Origin: Saccharopolyspora rosea
GTDB taxonomy: Bacteria > Actinomycetota > Actinomycetes > Mycobacteriales > Pseudonocardiaceae
Reading direction: 5' to 3'
Length of the DNA: 64,000 nt
Assembly: GCF_025643595.1 (NCBI RefSeq)
Contig: NZ_CP102826.1
Coordinates: 5,022,001-5,086,000, forward strand
The position numbers and the translations under genes are program-made. A model generated the notes under the pieces. It saw only the letters and a list, made by a program, of their open reading frames with translations, was not told the origin of the DNA and did no database searches. Shown piece by piece: positions 17,760 to 26,800 of the stretch. Positions within the stretch are counted from its first letter, which is position 1, and each line of letters opens with the position of its first letter.

Positions 17760-18560
17760 CGGCGATGTGTGGTCATGCCGACCTTCCGCCTCGGGGAGAT
17801 CCGGTCACGTCCCGCCGGGGGATGCGGGTGCCTCTCGGGGGCGAGGCGCCGTGACCGAACCGTGACGTACGAACAGTGAAAGTAGCCGAGAGTTATCGGG
17901 CCATGCAAGCCGATCCCCATTCGACGCAGGGCGACCCCACGGCGAGCCGAACAACTGACTACTCTCCGAACACGCGCCGGGTGAACGCGAGATAACGATG
18001 TCCGCAGCGGATCTCCACCGCGCCGCCGCGGAAGACGATCGCGGGAACCGATCCGACCCAGGACCGCGGGGTGAACCGTCCTCGCAGGTCGCGCCCGCCG
18101 CTCGGAGTCCCGGCGGACCGCCGACGGGGACGCGCTCGCCGATCGGGCGCACACCCCTTCCGTCCACTGTGGAGGGCGGGCGGAACGCCGGTGACGTGCG
18201 GCGGACCAGGGGGCGAGGTGGCCTTGCGCACAACCGGATCGCGCCGTGCCGGCAAAGGATTACCCGCGTGCCGTATCGCCAGGGAATTGCAGAAGGTCTA
18301 CCGTCCGGTAGGCCGTGCGGAAGCCCCCCGACGCACGGTAGGCGCCCCGGGAGCGGAGTCCACGCTCCGGCCCGGGGCACCGCTCCCCGTACCGCGGCCC
18401 TGTCGATGCGCGGCCGCACACGCTCGCCGCCAAGTGTGACCTACCGGATTGGCATATTCCAGTCCGGCATGCCGAGCAGTTCCGACGATGATCGTCCCGC
18501 CCCCGAACGGGTGAGGGCAGGCGGTGGAACGGTGGAACGGGGCGGAACCGGCCCCTGGAT
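17760..18560. other. 800-bp stretch without a supported gene
   Basis: No frame here has a recognisable domain, a good ribosome-binding site and normal codon use together. Open frames are dominated by Arg, Pro and Gly as expected from random GC-rich DNA. An imperfect hairpin (GCCCCGGGAGCG near 18344 with its complement near 18361-18377) is visible. The stretch may be debris from the event that truncated the M23 gene. Confidence 0.45.
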
Positions 18561-18594
18561 CGCCGGGCGGTGGGCGAGGGCCCACCGCCCGGCG
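18561..18594 (-). terminator. Strong terminator after the SQD1-like gene
   Basis: A perfect 15-bp stem (CGCCGGGCGGTGGGC at 18561-18575 with its complement at 18580-18594) and 4-nt loop sits 4 bp past the minus-strand stop codon at 18599. Confidence 0.85.
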
Positions 18595-18598
18595 GTGC

Positions 18599-19783
<1,185 letters not shown>

Positions 19784-20042
19784 TCATCTAGGGGCCACCG
19801 GCGCACACACGGCACGGTAGACCTGAAAGGTCAAGTCGCTGTCGACGACTTCACCCGATGGATACAACATGGGGAATGGTCTCATCCCCGTTCGAGATCG
19901 CGAAGCGCTCCCTGCTCCCGCCACACGGGCGTCGGAAGCACCTGGGTAGGGTTCGCCGGGAGTGTCCCGGTTCGACTCCGCCGAGCGGAGACGACACGGG
20001 CCGCTCGCGCGTGCGGGCGTCCCGCGAGCAACAGGAGGCGGC

Positions 20043-20510
20043 ATGGTCCAGCAGGCCACCGAGAGCCCGCAGCGCGAGACGCGCCGCGGGCGGTACTGGC
20101 GGCTGGTGAGCCGGTTCGCCGCCGCGTCCGCGGTGGCGACCGCGGTCAGCCAGGTCGTGTTCGTGGCGTCCTACTCCCTGGGGGCGCCGCCCGCGGTGGC
20201 CACGGTGCTCGCGTGGCTGGGCGGGGCGATCCCGAACTTCGAGCTCAACCGCCGCACGTGGGGCGGCGGTGACCGCGCCGCGCTGCGCGGCGAGATCCTG
20301 CGCTACGGCGTGATCTCGGTCGTCACGGCGGTGCTGGCCGCATTCGCCACCAGCGGCGCCGACCACCTGGCGGCGGAGCTGTTCCCCGCCGCCAGGGTCG
20401 CCGTCGTGTGGGGCGCCTACGTCGGCACCTACGCGGTCATGTTCGTGATCAAGTTCGTGCTGGTGGACCGGCTGGTGTTCACCGATCCGTCGCGCCGACG
20501 GTCTCGCTGA
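20043..20510 (+). CDS. GtrA-family membrane protein (polyprenyl-phosphate sugar flippase)
   Basis: This 155-residue protein has four hydrophobic helices and the GtrA pattern: RFAAASAVATAVSQVVFV at the start, then NFELNRRTWGG between helices 2 and 3, and a final helix ending FVLVDRLVF. GtrA proteins are thought to move polyprenyl-phosphate-linked sugars across the membrane. ATG 20043 is preceded by AGGAGG at 4-nt spacing. The gene points toward, and its last 32 bp overlap, the convergent GT-C/GT2 gene, so the pair is tail to tail. It completes a GtrABC-like set with that protein. Confidence 0.85.
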   Translation: MVQQATESPQRETRRGRYWRLVSRFAAASAVATAVSQVVFVASYSLGAPPAVATVLAWLGGAIPNFELNRRTWGGGDRAALRGEILRYGVISVVTAVLAAFATSGADHLAAELFPAARVAVVWGAYVGTYAVMFVIKFVLVDRLVFTDPSRRRSR

Positions 20511-22734
20511 CCGGCTGCTGCGCGGCACCGCGCCGGGCGGGCGCGCGGCGCTCCCGCAGCCACGTGCCCAGCACCACCTTCGCGTACCGGTAGCCGTACA
20601 GGACGTTGTTGCCCTTCTTGCTCTCCCCCGCCGCGCGCGCCAGCATCCGCATCGGCTGCTCCAGCACGCGGTAGCCGCGGCTGAGCACCCCGACCAGCAG
20701 CTCGGAGGACTGGTACTGCTGCTGCTCCAGGGTGACCGAGTTGGGCACCTCGGCCAACATCGCGCGGAAGCCGAACGAGGTGTCCGTGATGCGCTGCCGG
20801 GTCAGCGCGCTGACCAGCCAGGCGAACACGTACGTGCCGACGCGGCGGATCAGCGCGGGCCGCTCGTTGCTGCCGAGCCGGCGGGAGCCGGTGACGAAGT
20901 CCGCCCGGTCGTCGATGAGCGGTTGCAGCAGCATCGGCAGCTCACCGATGTCGTACTGGCCGTCGGCGTCGGTGGTGACGATGTAGGACGCGCCGCGGTC
21001 GGCGGCCAGGTGGTAGCCGAGCCGCAGCGCGGCGCCCTGGCCGCGGTTGGTCGGCGCGATGCACGTGTAGGCGCCGTGCTTGACCGACAGCTCGGCCGTC
21101 CGGTCGCTGGCGCCGTCGACGACGACCAGGGTGTCCACGTCCAGACCGCAGCTGCGGGCCGGGATGCCGTCGAGGACGTCGCCGATGGCTTCCTCCTCGT
21201 TGTAGGCGGCGATCAGCACCACGACCGGGGCGAAGCGTTGTTCGCCGTAGCGCTCGGCGTAGTCGTCCAGCGCTGCCCGGTCCACCTCGTCCGGGAAGGT
21301 CGGGGGCATGGGGGTCTCCTTCGGGGGGTTCGTCCGGTGTCCGGTGAGGGCGGTGATGCCCAGTGCGCCCGCCAGCGGGATCAGCACCAGGCCGGGGAGC
21401 TGGTAGCGCCAGGAGAATTCCATCGCCGCGGCCGTGCCCAGCACGGTCACGGCCAGCCCGGCGGGCAGCAGGCAGGCCGCGCGCAGTCCGGAGCGCCGCG
21501 CCCGGCCGGCGCCCACCACCGCCGCGGCGGCGAGCAGCAGCGCCCCGCCGAGCACCGTGCCCGGGGTGAAGCCGCCGCCGAGCTGGTAGGCGCGCAGGAA
21601 CGACGCCAGGCCCGGGTCGACCGAGAACGTCCCGTCGTCGTACATCTCGGACCACTCGCGGACGTACCAGGCGTCGGCGTACAGCGGGTACTGGGTCTGG
21701 AACTGCCAGCGGTCGAGCGGCACGTCGCCCGGCGCCTGGGTGCGGGTGGGCGCGAAGCCCTTGAGGAAGTCCTCGACGACACCGCCCAGGACGTCCAGCG
21801 GTTGGTCCAGCAGCACCTTGCGGGCGAACGAGCCCTGCGCCGACACGTAGTCGAAGTCGGGTGGCAGGGCGTCGACGTTCGCCTTGTTGTCGAAGAAGTG
21901 GATGTAGAAGTCGATGCCGGTCCGCTGCCGCTGCTCGACCGGCTCCTTGGGGCACACCAGCTGTTCTGCCGGGGTGAGCCCGATCTCGTCGCAGCGGGCG
22001 ACGACGGCGGTGCGCCCGTAGACCACGTTGCCGGTCGAGCCGCCGATCGCGGGTACCCCGGTCCACACCAGGTGGTAGACGGCGTAGCCGAGGATCAGCG
22101 CGGCGAAACCGCCGACCAGCGCCCCGGCGGAGACCCAGCGGCGCTTCCAGCCGTCGGTCGGCCGCAGTCCGGCGGCGAGCAGGACGAACACGGCGGCGGG
22201 CACCACGAGGGTCAGCCCGACGATGCGCACCACGACGCCGCACGCCAGCACCAGGCCCGCGACGGCGGCCACCCGCGGGCCGGGCGGCTCCCGCCGCCAG
22301 ACCAGCACGAACACCGCGACCAGCAGCACGACCTGGAACAGCAGATCGGACATGATGTTCTGCTCGATCTGCAGCTGGTAGCCGTCCAGCAGCACGGGGG
22401 CGGCGGCCAGCGCGGCCAGCCACGGCCGCACGCCGTACCGCCGCAGCAACACGTAGATCCCGACGCCCAGGGCGAGCCCGAGCAGGTGCTGGACCGCCGC
22501 CACGAACGCCAGGTCGCCGATCTTCAGCAGCGGCCACAGGAACAGCTCGTAGCCGATGGGGTTGATGCCGCCGGGGAAGAAGACCCCGAGGTCGTCGAGG
22601 TAGCGGAACGAGTCGATGTAGAGCAGCGCCGGTTGGTAGGCCAGCTGCACCACGACCCGCAGCGCCGCCCCGGCCAGCACGAACAGCGCCAGCAGCCAGT
22701 GCCGGCGCAGCGTGCGTGCCAGCGCCGCCGTCAT
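20479..22734 (-). CDS. GT-C-like membrane glycosyltransferase fused to a GT2 polyprenyl-phosphate sugar synthase
   Basis: One open frame encodes 751 residues in two parts. Residues 1 to about 470 are an integral membrane domain with roughly ten helices and an acidic first outer loop (YIDSFRYLDD) as in GT-C enzymes that use lipid-linked sugar donors. Residues 476-751 are a DPM1-like GT2 domain: VVVLIAAYNEEEAIG, VVVDGASDRT, NRGQGAALRLGY, TTDADGQYD, GSRRLG and the acceptor-side QQYQSSELL. There is no stop between them, yet the join contains AAGGAG, 7 nt before ATG 21309, an excellent internal start for a 276-residue GT2 alone. The ATG at 22734 overlaps the stop of the upstream epimerase (ATGA). 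The likely role is making a lipid-phosphate sugar and transferring it outside the cell. Confidence 0.85.
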   Translation of the reverse strand: MTAALARTLRRHWLLALFVLAGAALRVVVQLAYQPALLYIDSFRYLDDLGVFFPGGINPIGYELFLWPLLKIGDLAFVAAVQHLLGLALGVGIYVLLRRYGVRPWLAALAAAPVLLDGYQLQIEQNIMSDLLFQVVLLVAVFVLVWRREPPGPRVAAVAGLVLACGVVVRIVGLTLVVPAAVFVLLAAGLRPTDGWKRRWVSAGALVGGFAALILGYAVYHLVWTGVPAIGGSTGNVVYGRTAVVARCDEIGLTPAEQLVCPKEPVEQRQRTGIDFYIHFFDNKANVDALPPDFDYVSAQGSFARKVLLDQPLDVLGGVVEDFLKGFAPTRTQAPGDVPLDRWQFQTQYPLYADAWYVREWSEMYDDGTFSVDPGLASFLRAYQLGGGFTPGTVLGGALLLAAAAVVGAGRARRSGLRAACLLPAGLAVTVLGTAAAMEFSWRYQLPGLVLIPLAGALGITALTGHRTNPPKETPMPPTFPDEVDRAALDDYAERYGEQRFAPVVVLIAAYNEEEAIGDVLDGIPARSCGLDVDTLVVVDGASDRTAELSVKHGAYTCIAPTNRGQGAALRLGYHLAADRGASYIVTTDADGQYDIGELPMLLQPLIDDRADFVTGSRRLGSNERPALIRRVGTYVFAWLVSALTRQRITDTSFGFRAMLAEVPNSVTLEQQQYQSSELLVGVLSRGYRVLEQPMRMLARAAGESKKGNNVLYGYRYAKVVLGTWLRERRAPARRGAAQQPVSETVGATDR
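21299..21322 (-). promoter_or_regulatory. Internal ribosome-binding site and start inside the GT-C/GT2 fusion
   Basis: On the minus strand GAAGGAGACCCCC is followed directly by ATG (21309-21307). The spacing is ideal and the codons after it begin the GT2 part. Both a fusion and a free GT2 protein could be made from this mRNA. Confidence 0.6.
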
Positions 22735-23687
22735 CGCGTCCCGGTGGCGTCGGCGGCCCGGCGGAAGTCCTCCCACACGGTGCGCAGGCCGTCGGTCAGC
22801 TCGACGGCCGGGGTGTAGCCGAGTTCGCGCTGGGCCTGGGCGATCTGGACGATCACCGCGGGCATCTCCCCGTTCTTGGCGGGCACGTGGGTCACCGGCA
22901 GCGGTTCGCCGGTGGCCTCGCGGACCGCGTCGATCAGTTCCAGCACCGAGATCGACCGGCCGTGGCCGATGATCGCGGTCCCGTCGTACTGCTTGTCCCA
23001 GGCCGCCATGATGCCCTGCACCACGTCGTCGACGTGCACGAAGTCGCGGGACTGCGACCCGTCGCCGTACACCTGGACACCGTCACCGGACAGCGCCGCG
23101 CGCATCAGCCGCGGGATGAAGCTGTCCTTGTGCCCCATCCCGGGCCCGTAGATGTTGGTGAACCGCAGCGCGCAGGTCGCCAGCCCGTAGGCGCCGGAGT
23201 AGCCGGACAGCAGCATCTCGCACGCCGCCTTGGTCGAGCCGTACGGCGTCAGCGGCCGCAGCGGCAGCGACTCGGTGATGGTGCCGTGGCCGATGTCGCC
23301 GACGACCGCGTTGGTCGAGGCGAGCACGAACTGCCCGACGCCGCGCTGCCGGGCCAGCTCCAGCAGCTCGTGGGTGACCGCAACGTTGTTGGCGTAGGTC
23401 TCGGCGGGGCGGTCGACCGACCGCAGCACCGAGGTGATCGCGGCCAGGTGGATGATCCCGGCGGTGCCCTCGGCCACCGCGGACTCGCGCACCGCCGCGT
23501 CGCGCAGGTCACCGGCGACGTGCGTCACCAGGTCGTCGTGCAGCTCCGCCGGGAGCTGTTCGGTGTCGACGACCGTCACCGGGGTGCCGCGGTCCAGGAA
23601 CGCGCGCACCACCGCGCGCCCCACGAAACCGGAACCACCGGTCACCACGACCCGGTCTGCTGCGGAGGAGTGAACGCTGCTTGGCAC
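22731..23687 (-). CDS. NAD-dependent sugar-nucleotide epimerase/dehydratase (GalE-like)
   Basis: This 318-residue extended SDR has VVVTGGSGFVGRAVVRAFLD for NAD binding, a conserved serine-threonine stretch (LASTNAVVGD), YGSTKAACEMLL holding the catalytic Tyr and Lys, and RFTNIYGPG and SRDFVHVDDV as in UDP-glucose epimerases. It probably supplies a UDP- or dTDP-sugar for the membrane glycosyltransferase whose start it overlaps by 4 bp. The GTG at 23687 has no ribosome-binding site, but TAGAGT lies 7 nt upstream as a -10 box, so the mRNA is probably leaderless. The exact sugar is not visible. Confidence 0.82.
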   Translation of the reverse strand: MPSSVHSSAADRVVVTGGSGFVGRAVVRAFLDRGTPVTVVDTEQLPAELHDDLVTHVAGDLRDAAVRESAVAEGTAGIIHLAAITSVLRSVDRPAETYANNVAVTHELLELARQRGVGQFVLASTNAVVGDIGHGTITESLPLRPLTPYGSTKAACEMLLSGYSGAYGLATCALRFTNIYGPGMGHKDSFIPRLMRAALSGDGVQVYGDGSQSRDFVHVDDVVQGIMAAWDKQYDGTAIIGHGRSISVLELIDAVREATGEPLPVTHVPAKNGEMPAVIVQIAQAQRELGYTPAVELTDGLRTVWEDFRRAADATGTR

Positions 23688-23694
23688 GCGGCAG

Positions 23695-23700
23695 ACTCTA
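23695..23700 (-). promoter_or_regulatory. -10 box for a leaderless transcript of the epimerase operon
   Basis: TAGAGT on the minus strand fits TANNNT and ends 7 nt before the GTG start at 23687, leaving no room for a 5' leader. Confidence 0.5.
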
Positions 23701-23779
23701 GCCGCCGCCCCTGAGGCGGAACCGAACGCCCACTGGGAAAAGCGACAGACCCGCCTGGTCCTGTCTTGGCATCCCGCAT

Positions 23780-23833
23780 CTGGAAGACCGCCACCGGCAC
23801 CGCCACGCGCAACGAGCCCAGGACCGGGTCTTA
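23780..23833. repeat. Degenerate copy of the modular intergenic repeat
   Basis: CCGCCACCGGCACCGCCACG, then CAACGAGCCC and an altered end running into the TAA stop of the SRPBCC gene, match the right end of the repeat at 43163-43508 with several changes. It lies between divergent genes' ends just past the minus-strand stop at 23831. Confidence 0.6.
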
Positions 23834-24268
23834 TCCGCTGAAATGTTCCCTGAGTCCGGTGAGTCCGGTCGCGTACACGCCGTCCGCGAACGTCCGGTCC
23901 AGCTTCGGTTCGTCGGCCGCTTCGGCGTCGTAGTGCGCCCACCACTCGACGAAGGCGTGCCCGGTCGCGGTGATCGGGGCGACGCGGATCGTGGAGCGGT
24001 AGGACCGGACCGGGAAGGGACCTTCCACGATGTCGTAGGTGTAGCGGCGATCGGTGTCGTCGAGCACGACGAGGCGTTCGCGCACGGTCCCGCCGTCGCC
24101 GAGGGTCAGGCGGCGCACGCAGCCGACCGCGTCGGCCGGGCCGCCGCCCTCGATCTCGCTGGACGCGATCGCCGGGTGCCAGTGCGGCAGCCCGTCGAAG
24201 TCGCGGACCACCTCCCACACCCGCTCGGCGGGAGCCTCGATCACCGCGCTCGCGTAGGACTTGGCCAT
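23831..24268 (-). CDS. SRPBCC (START/Bet v 1-like) ligand-binding protein
   Basis: This 145-residue protein has the helix-grip fold pattern of polyketide-cyclase-like SRPBCC proteins: SAVIEAPAERVWEVVRDFDG at the start, LPHWHPAIASSEIEGGGPAD, CVRRLTLGDGGTVRERL, and a C-terminal long helix (YATGLTGLREHF). Members bind hydrophobic small molecules; some are cyclases or hydrolases. ATG 24268 has AGGAG 7 nt upstream. It is the third gene, 11 bp behind the TIM-barrel protein, in the Tm-1-like operon, suggesting a shared substrate. Its stop codon merges into a repeat copy. Confidence 0.82.
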   Translation of the reverse strand: MAKSYASAVIEAPAERVWEVVRDFDGLPHWHPAIASSEIEGGGPADAVGCVRRLTLGDGGTVRERLVVLDDTDRRYTYDIVEGPFPVRSYRSTIRVAPITATGHAFVEWWAHYDAEAADEPKLDRTFADGVYATGLTGLREHFSG

Positions 24269-24279
24269 GTTCGTTCTCC

Positions 24280-25110
24280 TCACCTGCCGAGATTGCGGAA
24301 CGCTCTGGTCTGCTCGGTCAGCGCCTGTTCCGTCGGCAGCCGTTCCATGCTGCTGGCGCCGTAGAAGCCGTGGCAACGCCGGGTGCGCGACAGGACGTAC
24401 GAGGCGTCCTCGGGCATCGCGATGGGACCGCCGTGGCAGAGCACCAGCACGTCCTCGCGCACCTCGGTGGCGGCCTGCGCGCAGTCGTCGATGAGCGCCA
24501 CGCAGTCGTCGAGCGTCCTGGCGGTCTCCGCGCCGATGCTGCCGCCGGTGGTCAGCCCCATGTGGCAGACGATGATGTCCGCGCCCGCCTCGGTCATCTT
24601 CCGCGCGTCCTCGGCGGAGAAGACGTACGGCGTGGTCAGCAGGTCCGCCTCCCGCGCGGCGGCGACCAGCTCGACCTCCAGGTCGTAGCCCATGCCGGTC
24701 TCCTCCAGGTTGGCGCGGAAGGTGCCGTCGATGAGCCCGACCGTGGGGAAGTTCTGGATCCCGGCGAAGCCGAGGTCGCGCAGCTCGCGCAGGAACTTCT
24801 CGCGGAGCAGGAACGGGTCGGTGCCGTTGACCCCGGCCAGCACCGGCGTCTCGCGCACCACGGGCAGCACCTCGCGGGCCATCTCGACGACGATGTCGTT
24901 GGCGTTGCCGTAGGCCAGCAGCCCGGCCAGCGATCCGCGCCCGGCCATCCGGTAGCGCCCGGAGTTGTAGATGACGATCAGATCGATGCCGCCGGCCTCC
25001 TCGCACTTGGCGGACAGCCCGGTTCCCGCGCCACCGCCGATGATCGGTTCGCCGCGGGCGGCCTTGTCGTGGAACCGCCGGACCAGTTCGGCGCGGTCGA
25101 ATCGGCTCAT
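24280..25110 (-). CDS. Phosphoenolpyruvate hydrolase-like TIM-barrel protein (Tm-1 C-terminal half)
   Basis: This 276-residue protein resembles the C-terminal domain of tomato Tm-1 and fungal homologues, annotated as a PEP-hydrolase/isocitrate-lyase-like TIM barrel. Visible blocks are [76 protein letters not shown] and [18 protein letters not shown]. The ATG at 25110 overlaps the stop of the upstream Tm-1-like gene by 4 bp with GGAGG ahead. In eukaryotes the two parts are one polypeptide, so the bacterial proteins probably form a complex. The biochemical reaction is not established. Confidence 0.85.
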   Translation of the reverse strand: MSRFDRAELVRRFHDKAARGEPIIGGGAGTGLSAKCEEAGGIDLIVIYNSGRYRMAGRGSLAGLLAYGNANDIVVEMAREVLPVVRETPVLAGVNGTDPFLLREKFLRELRDLGFAGIQNFPTVGLIDGTFRANLEETGMGYDLEVELVAAAREADLLTTPYVFSAEDARKMTEAGADIIVCHMGLTTGGSIGAETARTLDDCVALIDDCAQAATEVREDVLVLCHGGPIAMPEDASYVLSRTRRCHGFYGASSMERLPTEQALTEQTRAFRNLGR

Positions 25111-26303
25111 CCGTCCTCCAGTTCGTGGAACGCCGCGACCAGCGCGTCGGCGAACTCCGGGTCGTTGATGTTGTGCGGCACTCGCACGATCCGGCGGTCG
25201 GCGGTCTGGTGCACCCGCGCCTGAAGCGTCTCGAACAGCACCGCGTCCGCCTCGGGATCGTGGAACGGCTGCCCCGGCGCGTCCAGCAGCGACACCCCGC
25301 CCTCGGGGATGAGCAAGCGCACCGGGCCGTCGCAGGCGTTGAGCTTGCCGGCGAGGAACTCCGCGATGCGGCGGCACTCCTCGGGCGAGGTGCGCATCAA
25401 CGTCACCTGCGGGTTGTGCACGTAGAGGTTGCGGTCCCGGTAGCGCTCGGGGACGGTCTCCAGCGCGCCGAAGTTGACCATGTCGAGGGCACCGCAGGAA
25501 CCGACGTAGGGCACGCGGGTGCGCGCGATGGCGTCGAGCCGCTGCTCCCCCGCGCTCATCACGCCCCCGGCGACGAGGTCGCAGACCTCGGTCGTGGTGA
25601 TGTCCAGGACCGCGCGCACCAGGCCGTCGTCGACGAGCTTCTCCATGGCGCGACCGCCGGTCCCGGTCGCGTGGAACACCAGTGGGTCGTACCCGGCTAC
25701 CAGGCGTTCGGCCACGGCGGTCACGCACGGCGTGGTCACGCCGAACATCGACAGCGCGACAGCGGGCTTGTCCGCGCCCTCCGGGACCGGGTGCGACACC
25801 GCGCCGAGCAGCGCGTGCGCGGCATTTCCCAGCACCCGGCGGGAAATCCGGTTCAGCCCGGCGACGTCGGTGACCGACGGGAACATCGCGATGTCCGTGG
25901 CGTCCACATAGGACGACACGTCGCCGGAGACCACAGTGGACACCATCACCTTGGGCACGCCGATCGGAAGCGCCCGCATCGCCGGGGTGATCAGCGCGGT
26001 CCCGCCGGACCCGCCGAGCCCGACCACTCCGGCCACCTCGCCGGAACGCGCCGCCAGGAACCGCTCGAAGGCCACGGCCATCGCGCCCACCGCCGAACCC
26101 CGGTCGCCGGTGAACACCGCGTCGGCGCCGTCCGGGTGGTGCCGGGCGACCTCGGCGGCGGGTACGTCGACGTCCTCGGCGGCCGTCCCGCCGGTGGACA
26201 GGTCGACGGTCACGACGGGGTGCCCGGCGCCGACGAGCCCGGCCACGTAGCGCAGCTCGGCGCCCTTGGTGTCGAAGGTCCCCACGACGTAAGCGCTTCC
26301 CAT
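25107..26303 (-). CDS. Tm-1-like ATP-binding protein (UPF0261 family)
   Basis: This 398-residue protein matches the N-terminal half of the Tm-1 family. It opens with [20 protein letters not shown], then [20 protein letters not shown] with a glycine-rich nucleotide loop, [40 protein letters not shown] and [15 protein letters not shown]. Plant Tm-1 binds ATP and blocks tobamovirus replication; in bacteria the native role is unknown. ATG 26303 has GGAGGG upstream; an in-frame start 20 codons earlier adds an unconserved basic leader. It is the first gene of a tightly packed three-gene operon with the TIM-barrel and SRPBCC proteins. Confidence 0.88.
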   Translation of the reverse strand: MGSAYVVGTFDTKGAELRYVAGLVGAGHPVVTVDLSTGGTAAEDVDVPAAEVARHHPDGADAVFTGDRGSAVGAMAVAFERFLAARSGEVAGVVGLGGSGGTALITPAMRALPIGVPKVMVSTVVSGDVSSYVDATDIAMFPSVTDVAGLNRISRRVLGNAAHALLGAVSHPVPEGADKPAVALSMFGVTTPCVTAVAERLVAGYDPLVFHATGTGGRAMEKLVDDGLVRAVLDITTTEVCDLVAGGVMSAGEQRLDAIARTRVPYVGSCGALDMVNFGALETVPERYRDRNLYVHNPQVTLMRTSPEECRRIAEFLAGKLNACDGPVRLLIPEGGVSLLDAPGQPFHDPEADAVLFETLQARVHQTADRRIVRVPHNINDPEFADALVAAFHELEDG

Positions 26304-26505
26304 CGCACCCTCCGCTGCTCGGACCACGGGCGGCAGCCTACTGCCGACCTTGCTCCGGCACACCCGTTCGACCAGGCACCCGGAACTCGGGTGCTCGTCC
26401 CGGAAAAGACGGGCGACGGGGAACTCCCGGCGACGGGACCATCACGACGACTCCCGGTCGACACCCCGGAACCGCAGCGTTTCGCCGCCATCACCTCGCA
26501 TGACA

Positions 26506-26535
26506 GCGGCCCCCGGCGGAAGCACCGGGGGCCGC
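26506..26535 (-). terminator. Terminator after the 50-residue protein
   Basis: GCGGCCCCCGG (26506-26516) and CCGGGGGCCGC (26525-26535) form a perfect 11-bp stem 18 bp past the stop at 26553. Confidence 0.8.
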
Positions 26536-26552
26536 GTCGGGCGAGCAGGGCT

Positions 26553-26705
26553 TCAGCGGCCCTTCTCCTTGCCCATGATCTTGTTCTTGACCTGCTCGAT
26601 CTTCTCCTTGTTCTTCGGGTCGGAGGCGTACTTCTTGGCCTGGTCGATCACCTTGCGCCCCTGCTCGCTGTTGGCGAACTCGGACACCTTCTTGAACAAA
26701 GACAT
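26553..26705 (-). CDS. Small lysine-rich helical protein, possibly MT0933/Rv0909-like
   Basis: A 50-residue highly charged protein starts at ATG 26705 with AGGAG upstream and is followed by its own terminator. Its sequence (MSLFKKVSEFANSEQGRKVI at the start, then repeated Lys/Asp/Gln-rich helices) is predicted to be one or two amphipathic helices. It resembles small actinobacterial proteins annotated as MT0933-like antitoxins, but there is no toxin gene beside it, so I do not assert that role. Clean signals on both sides support a real, independently transcribed gene. Confidence 0.7.
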   Translation of the reverse strand: MSLFKKVSEFANSEQGRKVIDQAKKYASDPKNKEKIEQVKNKIMGKEKGR

Positions 26706-26800
26706 GTCGGCTCCTGCAGGACTGGGGTCAACCTGCCGCCAGCGTACCGACATTTCGGGCGTGGCCGGTGGGGTCGGGCCGCCACCAGGCGCGCGGGCTC

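Noticed and set aside
19960..20035. A tRNA-like T-loop (GGTTCGACTCC) upstream of gtrA
   Set aside because: The flanking bases do not form a T-stem, and no acceptor stem, anticodon arm or CCA end can be built.
26553..26705. Toxin-antitoxin pair at the small lysine-rich gene
   Set aside because: There is no partner toxin gene within the neighbouring intergenic spaces, and similarity to MT0933-like antitoxins is only general.
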